NCBI GenBank assembly: GCA_001885315.1
Contig: MLPZ01000001.1
Span: 310,001-374,000 of the forward strand
Reading direction: 5' to 3'
DNA from: Treponema sp. CETP13
GTDB taxonomy: Bacteria; Spirochaetota; Spirochaetia; Treponematales; Treponemataceae
Length of the DNA: 64,000 bases
This document shows positions 19,069 through 27,507 of this stretch, piece by piece. How positions within the stretch are numbered: the first letter of the stretch is position 1; each line of letters starts with the position of its first letter. Under the pieces are notes generated by a model. That model was given only the letters and a program-made list of their open reading frames with translations, had not been told where the DNA came from and searched no databases. A program made the translations under genes and the position numbers.

Positions 19069-20706
19069 ATGCAAAATAAAAAAAATATTATTTCTGATAA
19101 AATTGAGACAATTTTTAATTCTGAAAAAGGTCTATATAATAAACATATTCATTTTGTTGGGATAAAAGGGACAGGAATAGCTGCACTCGTTGAAATTTGT
19201 GCGTATCATCATGCTATTATTTCAGGTAGTGATGTTGAAGACGTTTTCTATACAGATGAAATACTTAAAAATCTTGGAATTACGCCTACTGTTTTTTCTA
19301 AAAAAAATATTAGTTCAGAGATAGATATTGTTGTATATTCTTCTGCATATCTTATCGATAAAAATCCTGAACTTATTGCTGCTACTGAACTTGGAATCCC
19401 ATGTATTAATTATGCTGAGGCTCTTGGTGCTGTCTCTTCTGGAGCAATTAGCTGTGGAATAGCAGGTGTTCATGGGAAAACTTCTACAACTGCAATTTGT
19501 GGAACAATTTTAGAAGAATTAAATTTACCGGTACAAGTTTTGGCTGGGAGCGTTGTTTCTTCTTTTAAAACCGATGGTAAAAAAAGCTGTTCTCATGGAT
19601 CTTGTACATTAAATATTGGAAAGAAATATTTTATTGCGGAAACGTGTGAATATCAGCGCCATTTTATGAATTTTCATCCTGATCAGATAATTCTTACAAG
19701 TGTTGAAAGTGATCATCAAGACTTTTATCCGACTTATGAAGATATTAGAGACGCTTTTGTAGATTATTGTTGTTTATTACCTTCTGGTGGTAAACTTATT
19801 TATTGCTGTGATGATAAAGGGGCTTGTGATGTTGTGTCCATTGTGACTAAAACAAGGCCTGATATTGTTTTGTCTCCGTATGGTTTTACTGCAACAGGCA
19901 GTTTTAGAATCTTTAATTATTCTGTTGCAAAGGGGAAACAACAATTTTGTCTTGAAGCTTTTGAACCTGATAATGTATTTACACTTTTTGTTCCTGGAGA
20001 GCATAATGTATTAAATTCTGCAGCTTCTATTGCACTTGCTTGCAATATACTATATAGAGAAACTGAAAAGAAACTTAGTGAATCATCATTTATTGAATCT
20101 GAATTACATGAAAAAAAATATGATTTAATTTCGACAGGACTTAAAAAATTTCATGGTTCAAGACGGCGTTGTGAAGTTCTTGCTGACAAAAAGGTTCCTC
20201 TTCCTTTTACTGTAATTGACGATTATGGGCATCATCCAACTGCTATAAAAAAAACTATCGAAGGATTACGAACTTTTTATAGTGATCGTTATATAATTGT
20301 AGATTTTATGTCTCATACATATACAAGAACAGCGGCTTTACTTGATCGTTTTGCAAGTTGTTTTGGGGATGCCGACATGGTTATTATTAATAAAATATAT
20401 TCTTCTGCACGAGAAAAATATACGGGAACAATAGATGGTAAAAAATTATACGAAGAAACAAAAAAATATCATTCAAATGTTGTATATGCTCATGAATTTG
20501 AAGATGCTAGTGTTATGATAGCAAAGGTTTTAGAGAAAAACCCTGCAAATTTAAAAAGTGGTAGTAATAGGGGTTCTGTCAATTCTAGTGTTAAAAAAGG
20601 ATTTTTGCTTGTATCAATGGGTGCTGGTGATAATTGGAAGGTTAGCACGAAAATACTTGATATGATAAAAAATAAACAAATAGCTTTATATAAAGCAGAA
20701 ATATAA
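19069..20706 (+). CDS. murC: UDP-N-acetylmuramate--L-alanine ligase
   Basis: This 545-residue cytoplasmic Mur ligase adds L-alanine to UDP-MurNAc in peptidoglycan synthesis. The N-terminal UDP-binding domain has HFVGIKGTGIAAL; the central ATPase domain has the P-loop GVHGKTSTTA near residue 141 and SVESDHQDFYPT; the C-terminal domain has DDYGHHPTAI near residue 385. The protein is about 80 residues longer than E. coli MurC because of several insertions. The recycling ligase Mpl is the main alternative, as it shares these motifs. No other mur gene is adjacent. It appears leaderless, with the promoter directly upstream. Confidence 0.85.
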   Translation: MQNKKNIISDKIETIFNSEKGLYNKHIHFVGIKGTGIAALVEICAYHHAIISGSDVEDVFYTDEILKNLGITPTVFSKKNISSEIDIVVYSSAYLIDKNPELIAATELGIPCINYAEALGAVSSGAISCGIAGVHGKTSTTAICGTILEELNLPVQVLAGSVVSSFKTDGKKSCSHGSCTLNIGKKYFIAETCEYQRHFMNFHPDQIILTSVESDHQDFYPTYEDIRDAFVDYCCLLPSGGKLIYCCDDKGACDVVSIVTKTRPDIVLSPYGFTATGSFRIFNYSVAKGKQQFCLEAFEPDNVFTLFVPGEHNVLNSAASIALACNILYRETEKKLSESSFIESELHEKKYDLISTGLKKFHGSRRRCEVLADKKVPLPFTVIDDYGHHPTAIKKTIEGLRTFYSDRYIIVDFMSHTYTRTAALLDRFASCFGDADMVIINKIYSSAREKYTGTIDGKKLYEETKKYHSNVVYAHEFEDASVMIAKVLEKNPANLKSGSNRGSVNSSVKKGFLLVSMGAGDNWKVSTKILDMIKNKQIALYKAEI

Positions 20707-20722
20707 TTTTGGAGTGTAAAAT

Positions 20723-21592
20723 ATGAAAAGCATGACTGGGTATGCTTATAATGAAGTGGCTACAGAAGAGGCCTTTGTATCTGTCGAAATAAAATCATAT
20801 AATTCTAGGTTTTTAGATTTAACTATAAATTATCCTCCATTTTTAGGGCGATTAGAAAAACAAATTAGAGAAATTTGTTCTGCTGAGATTCTGCGTGGTA
20901 AAGTGGATGTTAATATTCGTATTAGAGATTTATCACCAAAGATGGTTGTTGAAACAGATGAAAAAGTTGCAAAAGTTTATATTGATGCGATTTCAAAAGT
21001 TGCAAAAAAAATGGGAAAAAATACGGAAGATATCCCTATCTCTTTAATAACTCAACAAGATGGAGTTTTAATAACACAAAGAGAATATGATATGGATTGG
21101 TATTGGAATATAATAAAACCTGTACTAGATGCTTCGATGGATCAATTTGTTCATGATAGAATTCGTGAAGGTGAAAATATGAAATCTGATTTAATGGCAA
21201 AACTTGCTATTCTTGAAGAGTGTGAAAAAACTTTTGTTGAATGGATGCCTAAAATGGAATCATCTTTTCGTGATAACTTAAAACAAAGATTTAATGATAT
21301 TTGTGGTAGTGAATTTGATGAGCAACGTATTTTAACTGAAACTGCTGCAATGCTCGTAAAATACACAATAAATGAAGAAGTTGTAAGGTTACAAAGTCAT
21401 ATAGAGGCCATGAAAGAAGAATTTGAAAAAAACGATGCTCCTGGACGTAAAATAGATTTTATTTGCCAAGAAATGAATAGAGAAATTAATACTATAGGCT
21501 CTAAAAATCAATTTGTAGAAGTTGGGAAAACGGTTATCATAGCTAAGAATGCTCTTGAAAATATTAGAGAACAAGCTAAAAATGTTGAATAA
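20723..21592 (+). CDS. YicC/YloC family endoribonuclease
   Basis: This 289-residue cytoplasmic protein belongs to the YicC family, shown in other bacteria to be an endoribonuclease that affects small-RNA turnover. The family N-terminus is clear (MKSMTGYAYNE) and so is the C-terminal DUF1732 part (GRKIDFICQEMNREINTIGSK). Length fits (about 290). A GGAG Shine-Dalgarno precedes the ATG. It lies between murC and a cytidylate kinase and is probably cotranscribed with both; in many genomes yicC precedes gmk, another nucleotide kinase. Confidence 0.92.
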   Translation: MKSMTGYAYNEVATEEAFVSVEIKSYNSRFLDLTINYPPFLGRLEKQIREICSAEILRGKVDVNIRIRDLSPKMVVETDEKVAKVYIDAISKVAKKMGKNTEDIPISLITQQDGVLITQREYDMDWYWNIIKPVLDASMDQFVHDRIREGENMKSDLMAKLAILEECEKTFVEWMPKMESSFRDNLKQRFNDICGSEFDEQRILTETAAMLVKYTINEEVVRLQSHIEAMKEEFEKNDAPGRKIDFICQEMNREINTIGSKNQFVEVGKTVIIAKNALENIREQAKNVE

Positions 21593-21628
21593 TTCGATAT
21601 GCTGTTATATTAAATAAGGAAAAAAATT

Positions 21629-22192
21629 ATGAGGTTATATAAAATATCACAAAATAAAGAATTACGAGTTGCGATAAGTGGAAAAAGTGGTTGTGGAAAT
21701 ACAACTGTTAGCACATTACTTTCCGAAATGCTTGGTGTAAAAATTATTAATTTTACATTCCGACAATTAGCAATTGAACAACATATGACACTTGCTCAAG
21801 TAATTGAATCAGCAAAAACTAGTGATTGGTGGGATGAGCAGGTTGATACACGGCAGGTGGAACTTGCTCGAAAACAAAGTTGTATTTTAGCATCACGGCT
21901 TGCAATTTGGATGCTGAAGGAAGCAGACTTTAAAGTTTATTTACTAGCAAGTGATGATGAGAGAGCTCGTCGAATATTACAAAGAGAAGGTGGAAATTTA
22001 GAAGAAATAAAGGCATTTACCAGAATGCGTGATAGTGAAGATTCTAGAAGATATAAAAAAATATATAACATTGACAATACAGATACCTCTTGTGCAGATT
22101 ATGTTATAGATACTGCAAAATATACACCAGAACAAATTGTAAATCTTATTATAACAGAGCTTGAGAAACGTTGCTTAATAGAAAAAATATAA
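21629..22192 (+). CDS. Cytidylate kinase-like P-loop kinase (archaeal-type Cmk)
   Basis: This 187-residue kinase likely phosphorylates CMP/dCMP. The P-loop reads VAISGKSGCGNTTVS near residue 16-30, where Asn replaces the usual Lys in the GKS/T position of Walker A (GKSGCGNT), a feature of the short Cmk-like family. A substrate region with DWWDEQVDTRQ and LASRLAIWML and an RMRDSEDSRRYKKIY lid follow. It lacks the larger CMP-binding insert of E. coli Cmk and resembles the archaeal and spirochaete form. The stop overlaps the next gene by one base. Nucleotide specificity is inferred from family only. Confidence 0.78.
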   Translation: MRLYKISQNKELRVAISGKSGCGNTTVSTLLSEMLGVKIINFTFRQLAIEQHMTLAQVIESAKTSDWWDEQVDTRQVELARKQSCILASRLAIWMLKEADFKVYLLASDDERARRILQREGGNLEEIKAFTRMRDSEDSRRYKKIYNIDNTDTSCADYVIDTAKYTPEQIVNLIITELEKRCLIEKI

Positions 22193-23037
22193 TGGAATTA
22201 ACATCCATGCAAGTTGAAGAGTTTCAACAAACAATTTTATCCTATTACCATGAAAATGGACGGGTTTTTCCTTGGCGAAACACACATGATCCATATAAAA
22301 TACTCTGTTCTGAACTTATGCTACAGCAAACGCAGACAGAGAGAGTAGTTCCCAAATATCAAAAATGGATAGAACATTTTCCTACTGCAGAAACTCTCGC
22401 AAAAGCTCAATTCCAAGATGTTCTGACTTTATGGAATGGTCTTGGATATAATAGAAGGGCTCGCTTTTTGCAAAACGCCTGTAAGACAGTTGTCGAGGAC
22501 TTACATGGTAAGTTTCCTCATTCTGCTAAAGAGTTACAAAAACTTAGTGGAGTTGGTCCATACACCAGTCGTGCCGTTTCAGCTTTTGCATTTGGTAACC
22601 CTGAGGTTTTTATCGAGACTAATATAAGGGCCTTATATTTATTTTTCTTTTTTCCTAATGTAGAAAATGTACTAGATGTTCAATTGTTACCATTAATAGA
22701 ACAAACTTTATATAGAGAAAATCCTCGCACATGGTATTATGCACTTATGGATTATGGAGCCGAGCTTAAGCGTAAAGTTAAGAATCCTAATAGAAAGAGT
22801 GCTCATTATGCTAAGCAAAGTAAGTTCGAAGGGTCAATTCGTCAAGCACGAGGTGCAATTTTACACTATTTAACTAATTTATCAAATCCAGATGAGTCTA
22901 AAGTTTCTTTACAAACAATTGCTAAATCAAAAGCAATTGATTATGAACGCATTAAAAAAGCTGCATTAAAACTTGAAAAAGAGGGGTTCATAGTGGCTGA
23001 AGATGAAATGATTTATCTTGACAATTCAATAAAATAG
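22192..23037 (+). CDS. MutY-like adenine glycosylase without iron-sulfur ligands (HhH-GPD family)
   Basis: The 281-residue protein is a base-excision glycosylase of the MutY/Nth superfamily. MutY features present: SELMLQQTQ with the base-flipping Glu, and the helix-hairpin-helix LSGVGPYTSRAVSAFAFG. Two departures: the catalytic Asp position reads FIETNIRAL (Glu instead of Asp), and the four Cys that bind the [4Fe-4S] cluster are gone (the region reads KRKVKNPNRKSAHYAKQSKF). There is also no C-terminal 8-oxoG-recognition domain. I recall a subfamily like this in Firmicutes and spirochaetes. The start is the ATG sharing a base with the upstream stop; a TTG 21 nt earlier is less likely. Confidence 0.75.
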   Translation: MELTSMQVEEFQQTILSYYHENGRVFPWRNTHDPYKILCSELMLQQTQTERVVPKYQKWIEHFPTAETLAKAQFQDVLTLWNGLGYNRRARFLQNACKTVVEDLHGKFPHSAKELQKLSGVGPYTSRAVSAFAFGNPEVFIETNIRALYLFFFFPNVENVLDVQLLPLIEQTLYRENPRTWYYALMDYGAELKRKVKNPNRKSAHYAKQSKFEGSIRQARGAILHYLTNLSNPDESKVSLQTIAKSKAIDYERIKKAALKLEKEGFIVAEDEMIYLDNSIK

Positions 23038-23046
23038 TTTTATAAA
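23018..23046 (+). promoter_or_regulatory. Promoter of leuCD
   Basis: TTGACA (23018-23023) lies in the last codons of the glycosylase gene, with TATAAA (23041-23046) 17 bp downstream. Both boxes are close to consensus. The predicted leader is about 50 nt and ends with GGAGG before leuC. No T-box or leucine leader peptide was recognised. Confidence 0.6.
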
Positions 23047-23102
23047 TACTAAAGTAAATTAATTATAAGTAAAATATATAGGACATATTTGGAGGTATTA
23101 TT

Positions 23103-24404
23103 ATGGGCAAAACAATGGCTCAGAAAATTTTTGATTCTCATTTAGTAGATAAACCTTTCGCTGGTACTTGGGTATTAAAATTAGATCGTGTTTTTTGTCA
23201 CGAAATAACAACACCCATTGCTATTGCAGATTTAATGGATAAAAATAAAGATAGAGTTTTTGATGCAAGTAAAATCAAAGCTGTAATTGATCATGTAACA
23301 CCTGCTAAAGACTCTAAAACAGCCGAGCAGGGGAAGATTCTTCGTGATTGGGCTCATCGCAATGCTGTAAAAGATTTTTTTGATGTTGGTGCGAATGGGG
23401 TCTGCCATGCTATTTTCCCAGAAAAAGGATTTGTTCGTCCAGGTTTTACTGTAATTATGGGTGATAGCCATACATGTACTCATGGTGCTTTTGGTGCTTT
23501 TGCAGCAGGGGTTGGAACTACTGATCTTGAAGTTGGTATCTATAAAGGTGTTTGTTCCTTTAGAGAACCAAAAACAATGAAAATAAATTTGACCGGAGCA
23601 CTTAAACCTGGGGTTTATGCAAAAGATGTAATATTATATATAATTTCAAAAATTGGCGTTAATGGTGCTACAAATTGTGTGATGGAATTTTGTGGACCTA
23701 TTGTTGACGCTATGAATATGGAAGAACGTATGACAATTTGTAATATGGCTGTTGAAGCCGGTGGTACAAGTGGAATGTGTGCTCCTGATATGACAACTGT
23801 CGAATATTTGTGGCCTTTTATACAAGAGGAATTTGATAGCAAAGAAATGGCTTTTAACGAGTATTCTAAATGGGCTAGTGATGCAGATGCAAAATATGAT
23901 AAAGAAATAACTTTTGATCTTTCAAATCTAGAACCTCTTTGTACGTATGATTATAAACCTGAATGTGTTAAGACTATAACAGAAATGGAGGGAACTCCAG
24001 TTGATCAGGTGTATATTGGATCTTGTACAAACGGACGCATATCTGATCTTAGAGAGGCTGCAAAAGTGCTTAAACTTGCATTAAAAGATGGGAAACATAT
24101 CGCAGAGGGTGTTCGTGGTGTATTATCACCTGCAACTCCTGCTGTATATAAGCAGGCTCTAAAAGAAGGTATCATTGAAACTTTTATGGATTTTGGTTTT
24201 TGTGTGACAAATCCAACTTGTGGAGCTTGTCTTGGTATGAGCAATGGAGTTCTTGCTTCTGGTGAAGTTTGTGCTTCTACAACAAATCGAAATTTTAATG
24301 GTCGAATGGGAAAGGGTGGAATGGTTCACCTTATGAGCCCTGCAAGTGCGGCGGCAACTGCTATTACAGGGAAAATTACAAACTCTCTACTTTACAGTAA
24401 ATAG
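23103..24404 (+). CDS. leuC: 3-isopropylmalate dehydratase-type large subunit (aconitase family)
   Basis: This 433-residue aconitase-family subunit carries the [4Fe-4S] cluster used for hydro-lyase chemistry. Cluster ligands: Cys in YIGSCTNGRISDL near residue 308 and the pair in NPTCGACLGMSNG near residue 370. MGDSHTCTHGAFGAFAAGVG is the conserved substrate loop. The C-X2-C motif with GACLG is that of the short LeuC/homoaconitase/dimethylmalate-dehydratase group. The small subunit follows. Neither leuA nor leuB is in the window, so the true substrate (isopropylmalate, homocitrate or a methylated malate) is open. The gene has its own promoter. Confidence 0.85.
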   Translation: MGKTMAQKIFDSHLVDKPFAGTWVLKLDRVFCHEITTPIAIADLMDKNKDRVFDASKIKAVIDHVTPAKDSKTAEQGKILRDWAHRNAVKDFFDVGANGVCHAIFPEKGFVRPGFTVIMGDSHTCTHGAFGAFAAGVGTTDLEVGIYKGVCSFREPKTMKINLTGALKPGVYAKDVILYIISKIGVNGATNCVMEFCGPIVDAMNMEERMTICNMAVEAGGTSGMCAPDMTTVEYLWPFIQEEFDSKEMAFNEYSKWASDADAKYDKEITFDLSNLEPLCTYDYKPECVKTITEMEGTPVDQVYIGSCTNGRISDLREAAKVLKLALKDGKHIAEGVRGVLSPATPAVYKQALKEGIIETFMDFGFCVTNPTCGACLGMSNGVLASGEVCASTTNRNFNGRMGKGGMVHLMSPASAAATAITGKITNSLLYSK

Positions 24405-24466
24405 GCAATATATTATGATAAACTATAAAAGTGACATGGCACTATAGTTCGTGTGGAGGCATATTA

Positions 24467-25000
24467 ATGAAAGAATTTGGTGGTAAGGTTTTGTTCCTTG
24501 ACAGATCAGATATTAATACAGATGAGATTATCCCAGCTAAATATTTGACAGAGATAAAAAAATCAGCGTTAAAACCCTTTCTATTAGAAGATTTAAAATT
24601 AGAAGGTTTTAATCCTAAAATTGATATACCTGGGAAAAAAGTAATAATTTCGAGAGAAAATTTTGGTTGTGGGTCTTCTAGAGAGCATGCGCCTTGGGCT
24701 TTAGAGGTAAATGGCATATATACTGTTATTGCTGAAAGTTTTGCGCGTATTTTTAGACAGAACATGTATAATTGCGGTATGCTTGCAATTGAATTAAAAC
24801 GAAATGAAATAGATGAGATTTTTCGGCTATTTGCAGATAAAGATTGTGAATGTAGTGTCATACTGACTAATGAAGGTTCTGCTAAAGTAAAAATAATTGC
24901 CGGTAGTCTGTCTAAAAGTTATTCTTTTACATTAGATGGCTTTGATAAGGCGCTTGTTGAAGATGACGGTTGGCTAGGATATGCTGATAAAAAATTCTAA
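24467..25000 (+). CDS. leuD: 3-isopropylmalate dehydratase-type small subunit
   Basis: This 178-residue swivel-domain subunit completes the active site with the large subunit. The loop FGCGSSREHAPWALE near residue 66 is the LeuD signature, followed by ESFARIFRQNMYNCG. The ATG at 24467 is chosen over an upstream GTG (24431) because GGAGG sits 7 nt before it and the family starts with a short strand like GGKVLFLDRSDINTD. It follows leuC by 62 nt and precedes a terminator hairpin, so leuCD forms a two-gene unit. Confidence 0.87.
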   Translation: MKEFGGKVLFLDRSDINTDEIIPAKYLTEIKKSALKPFLLEDLKLEGFNPKIDIPGKKVIISRENFGCGSSREHAPWALEVNGIYTVIAESFARIFRQNMYNCGMLAIELKRNEIDEIFRLFADKDCECSVILTNEGSAKVKIIAGSLSKSYSFTLDGFDKALVEDDGWLGYADKKF

Positions 25001-25026
25001 GCTTGTACATATTTATTAAAAAATAT

Positions 25027-25075
25027 AAAAGAAATCTGTTATAAAATAAAATTGTGACAGATTTCTTTTTTTTAT
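25027..25075 (+). terminator. Rho-independent terminator after leuCD
   Basis: A 13-bp inverted repeat (25027-25039 with 25057-25069; loop 17 nt) runs into a T-tract. It ends the leuCD message and sits between convergent genes, so it may also stop minus-strand readthrough. Confidence 0.75.
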
Positions 25076-25079
25076 AAAA

Positions 25080-25292
25080 TTATTTATTTAGAACAGTCAA
25101 TCCAACACTTTCAATTGCAGAGTTAATTTTTGGTTCAATATCAGAAATTGATTCATCAAAACTAACTAAAATCTGGGCTTTGTCGGTGTTTGCAACGACT
25201 GAATTTATTCCTTCGACCGTTTTTACAACTTCTTCAGCTTTAGCTTTTATATCATCAGAGTCAAGACCTATTACATATATTTTCTTATCCAT
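25080..25292 (-). CDS. Small HMA-like (heavy-metal-associated fold) protein without the CxxC motif
   Basis: The 70-residue protein has the length, hydrophobic pattern and beta-alpha-beta-beta-alpha-beta order of metallochaperone domains (IYVIGLDSDDIKAKAEEVVKT ... VEGINSVVANTDKAQ ... INSAIESVGLTVL), but the metal-binding GMxCxxC loop is replaced by GLDSDD and the protein has no cysteine at all. It is therefore unlikely to carry copper in the usual way. GGAG precedes its ATG. It is the last gene of the minus-strand group that includes rlmN. Function unknown. Confidence 0.6.
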   Translation of the reverse strand: MDKKIYVIGLDSDDIKAKAEEVVKTVEGINSVVANTDKAQILVSFDESISDIEPKINSAIESVGLTVLNK

Positions 25293-25316
25293 ATACTTAC
25301 TCCTTAATAGTTTATA

Positions 25317-26336
25317 TTACTCGGTTATTGTTTTTCCTAATTGGCCACACGAACCACCAATTTTTCTGCCACGTTTGGCACGTTGAGTTACATTTATTCC
25401 AGCTGACTCTAATGCTAGAATAAAATTAGTACACTCTTTGCGGGTTGGCTCATGATACGGTAGTTCTGGAACAGGATTCCAAGGAATGAGATTTACATGA
25501 ATAGGTAAATTTTTTGTAAAATCTATCATTCTATCAATACTTTTAGTGTCTGTATTGACATCTCCAAGTAAAGCTGCTTCTAAAGTACATCTTTTTCCAG
25601 TCTTCTTTGTAAAATAATATATAGCTTTTTTTAGTTCAGGTAAAGGGTTTTTTTTATTTACAGGCATCAAAGTAGAACGTAATTCTGAATCTGCTGTAGT
25701 TAATGAAACAGCAAGTCTAACTGCTGGTCCGTTATCTGCTAAGTCATAAATACCTTTAACGATTCCGCAAGTAGAAATTGTTACTCGACGCATAGATAAA
25801 TTTCTACCCTCAGAATGGGATAAAATTTTAAGGGATTTTCTAATTGCGTCAAGATTCATAAGAGGTTCTCCCATTCCCATAAAAACGATGTTATCTAGTT
25901 TTCCTGCTTTTTCTTCTAAATATCTAAATTCTTCTACTATTTCACCAGCAGTTAAGTTTCTCGAAAGGCCAAGGGTTCCGGTTTTACAAAATTTACAACC
26001 CATAGCACAACCTGCTTGGCAACTAACACATGCAGTTTTCCGGTTTTCTGCATCTATTAACAAAACTGTTTCAATTTTATTTCCATCTTGTAATTCAATT
26101 TGTAATTTTATAGTCCCATCAGGATCTACAAGTGTTTCTGCAATAGTGCTTGTTCTAATTAAAGCTTTTTTTTTTAATATATTACGTAAATCAAGAGGAA
26201 GGTTTGTCATTTCATCAAAACTTTGAACATTAGATGAAAGCCATTTAAAGATTTGCATTCCTCTAAAGTTTTGTTTTAAAGATAATGCATTTGTAATTTC
26301 TTCTGGTAACATACATGACAATTCTAATTTATTCAT
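25317..26336 (-). CDS. rlmN: 23S rRNA (adenine(2503)-C2)-methyltransferase / tRNA A37 methyltransferase
   Basis: This 339-residue radical-SAM enzyme methylates C2 of A2503 in 23S rRNA and of A37 in tRNAs. The cluster motif is CAMGCKFC near residue 110; a methyl-carrying Cys is expected in the C-terminal GGSCGQLG, which is present. GEPLMNLDAI and RVTISTCGIV are conserved. Length is slightly short but complete. It follows the TPR gene by 7 nt with no strong Shine-Dalgarno, suggesting translational coupling. Confidence 0.95.
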   Translation of the reverse strand: MNKLELSCMLPEEITNALSLKQNFRGMQIFKWLSSNVQSFDEMTNLPLDLRNILKKKALIRTSTIAETLVDPDGTIKLQIELQDGNKIETVLLIDAENRKTACVSCQAGCAMGCKFCKTGTLGLSRNLTAGEIVEEFRYLEEKAGKLDNIVFMGMGEPLMNLDAIRKSLKILSHSEGRNLSMRRVTISTCGIVKGIYDLADNGPAVRLAVSLTTADSELRSTLMPVNKKNPLPELKKAIYYFTKKTGKRCTLEAALLGDVNTDTKSIDRMIDFTKNLPIHVNLIPWNPVPELPYHEPTRKECTNFILALESAGINVTQRAKRGRKIGGSCGQLGKTITE

Positions 26337-26343
26337 ATCTATG

Positions 26344-27504
26344 CTAGCCCAGTAATTTATCTAACATATCGTTAACTGATTGACTTCTAATACCTAGTTT
26401 TTGAAAATTTTGTAATATTTCAATTGCTTTATTTTTGTTATTTTTCTTTAGATAACAGTCTGCAAGATCAATATACAGTCGATAGTTTTTAGGATCTGCT
26501 TGAATAAGGCGCTCTAAGCTTTCAATTGCGGCATCGTAATTGCCTTCACCTTTGCTAATAAGAGCAAGACCTAACACAGCATAAAGGTCATATTCAATAT
26601 CAAGAGCTTTATTATAATATTCTGTTGCTTTTTTATAATCTCCAGTATTACGGTACGCATCACCAGCTCGAGTTAAAATGACTTTATTGTTTGGATCTAA
26701 ATCCAAAATTCTATTCCAATACTCTATGGAACGAAATTGTTGATTCATACCTCGATAACAGTCGGCAAGACCAAATAATGCATAAAAATTTTTATTATCA
26801 ATTTCTAGTGCACGTTCAAAAAAATAAATACCTTTATCAAATGTTTTTAGTTTTCTATGACAATTTCCTATAGAAGTAAGAACCCGAATATCTACAGCAG
26901 CTTCATTTATTTCTAACATTCTAGTCCAATAATAAAGCGCGTCACGATATTCTTTAAAATCGTAATGTAAATGTCCTAAGCCTATTAAAGCGTAGGCATT
27001 TTCTTCTTCCATATCCAGTACTTGTAGGTATAATTCTTTTGATTTTTTAAAATTTCTAATTTTACGATATGCATCGGCAACTCGAGTAAGTACAGTAATA
27101 TTTCGATCATCATGGATGAGGTATTGTTCCCAAATCTCAATCGCTTTATGATATTGATTTAGAGCTTTGTAACAATCTGCAAGCCCAAACAGTGCATAAT
27201 TATTACCATGATGATATGTTAAACAACGGGTATAGTATTCTGTGGCTTCTCTAAAATGATTTTGTTTTCTTTCAGAATCTCCTAATCCTACAAGTGCATA
27301 ATTATTATTTTCTTCTAATTTTAATATTTCTTGAAATGTATCTTTTGCTTCTGTAATACGATTTTCTTTTAGATAGGTGTATCCATGTTTTGAAAGGGTC
27401 GAAATTTGTTCAGCAAGTTCATTTATTTCTGAATTTTCATTATCTTGATTCAATGCATCGTCCAATACATTGGAGTTGTTGCTTTTTGAATTCGTATCTT
27501 CCAT
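26344..27504 (-). CDS. Tetratricopeptide-repeat protein with an internal higher-order repeat
   Basis: The 386-residue cytoplasmic protein has about ten TPR units from residue 30 to the end, for example YALFGLADCYKALNQYHKAI and ILTRAGDAYRNTGDYKKA. Repeats 2-4 and 6-8 resemble each other more than their neighbours, so a block of four repeats seems to have duplicated. There is no signal peptide. TPR stacks bind peptides or other proteins; the partner is unknown. The small gene upstream, 3 nt away, has a related single repeat-like segment and is probably a partner. Confidence 0.85.
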   Translation of the reverse strand: MEDTNSKSNNSNVLDDALNQDNENSEINELAEQISTLSKHGYTYLKENRITEAKDTFQEILKLEENNNYALVGLGDSERKQNHFREATEYYTRCLTYHHGNNYALFGLADCYKALNQYHKAIEIWEQYLIHDDRNITVLTRVADAYRKIRNFKKSKELYLQVLDMEEENAYALIGLGHLHYDFKEYRDALYYWTRMLEINEAAVDIRVLTSIGNCHRKLKTFDKGIYFFERALEIDNKNFYALFGLADCYRGMNQQFRSIEYWNRILDLDPNNKVILTRAGDAYRNTGDYKKATEYYNKALDIEYDLYAVLGLALISKGEGNYDAAIESLERLIQADPKNYRLYIDLADCYLKKNNKNKAIEILQNFQKLGIRSQSVNDMLDKLLG

Positions 27505-27507
27505 TTT

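Noticed and set aside
22171-22191. TTG start 21 nt upstream for the MutY-like gene
   Set aside because: The ATG at 22192 overlaps the upstream stop by one base, a common coupling here, and family N-termini begin near it.
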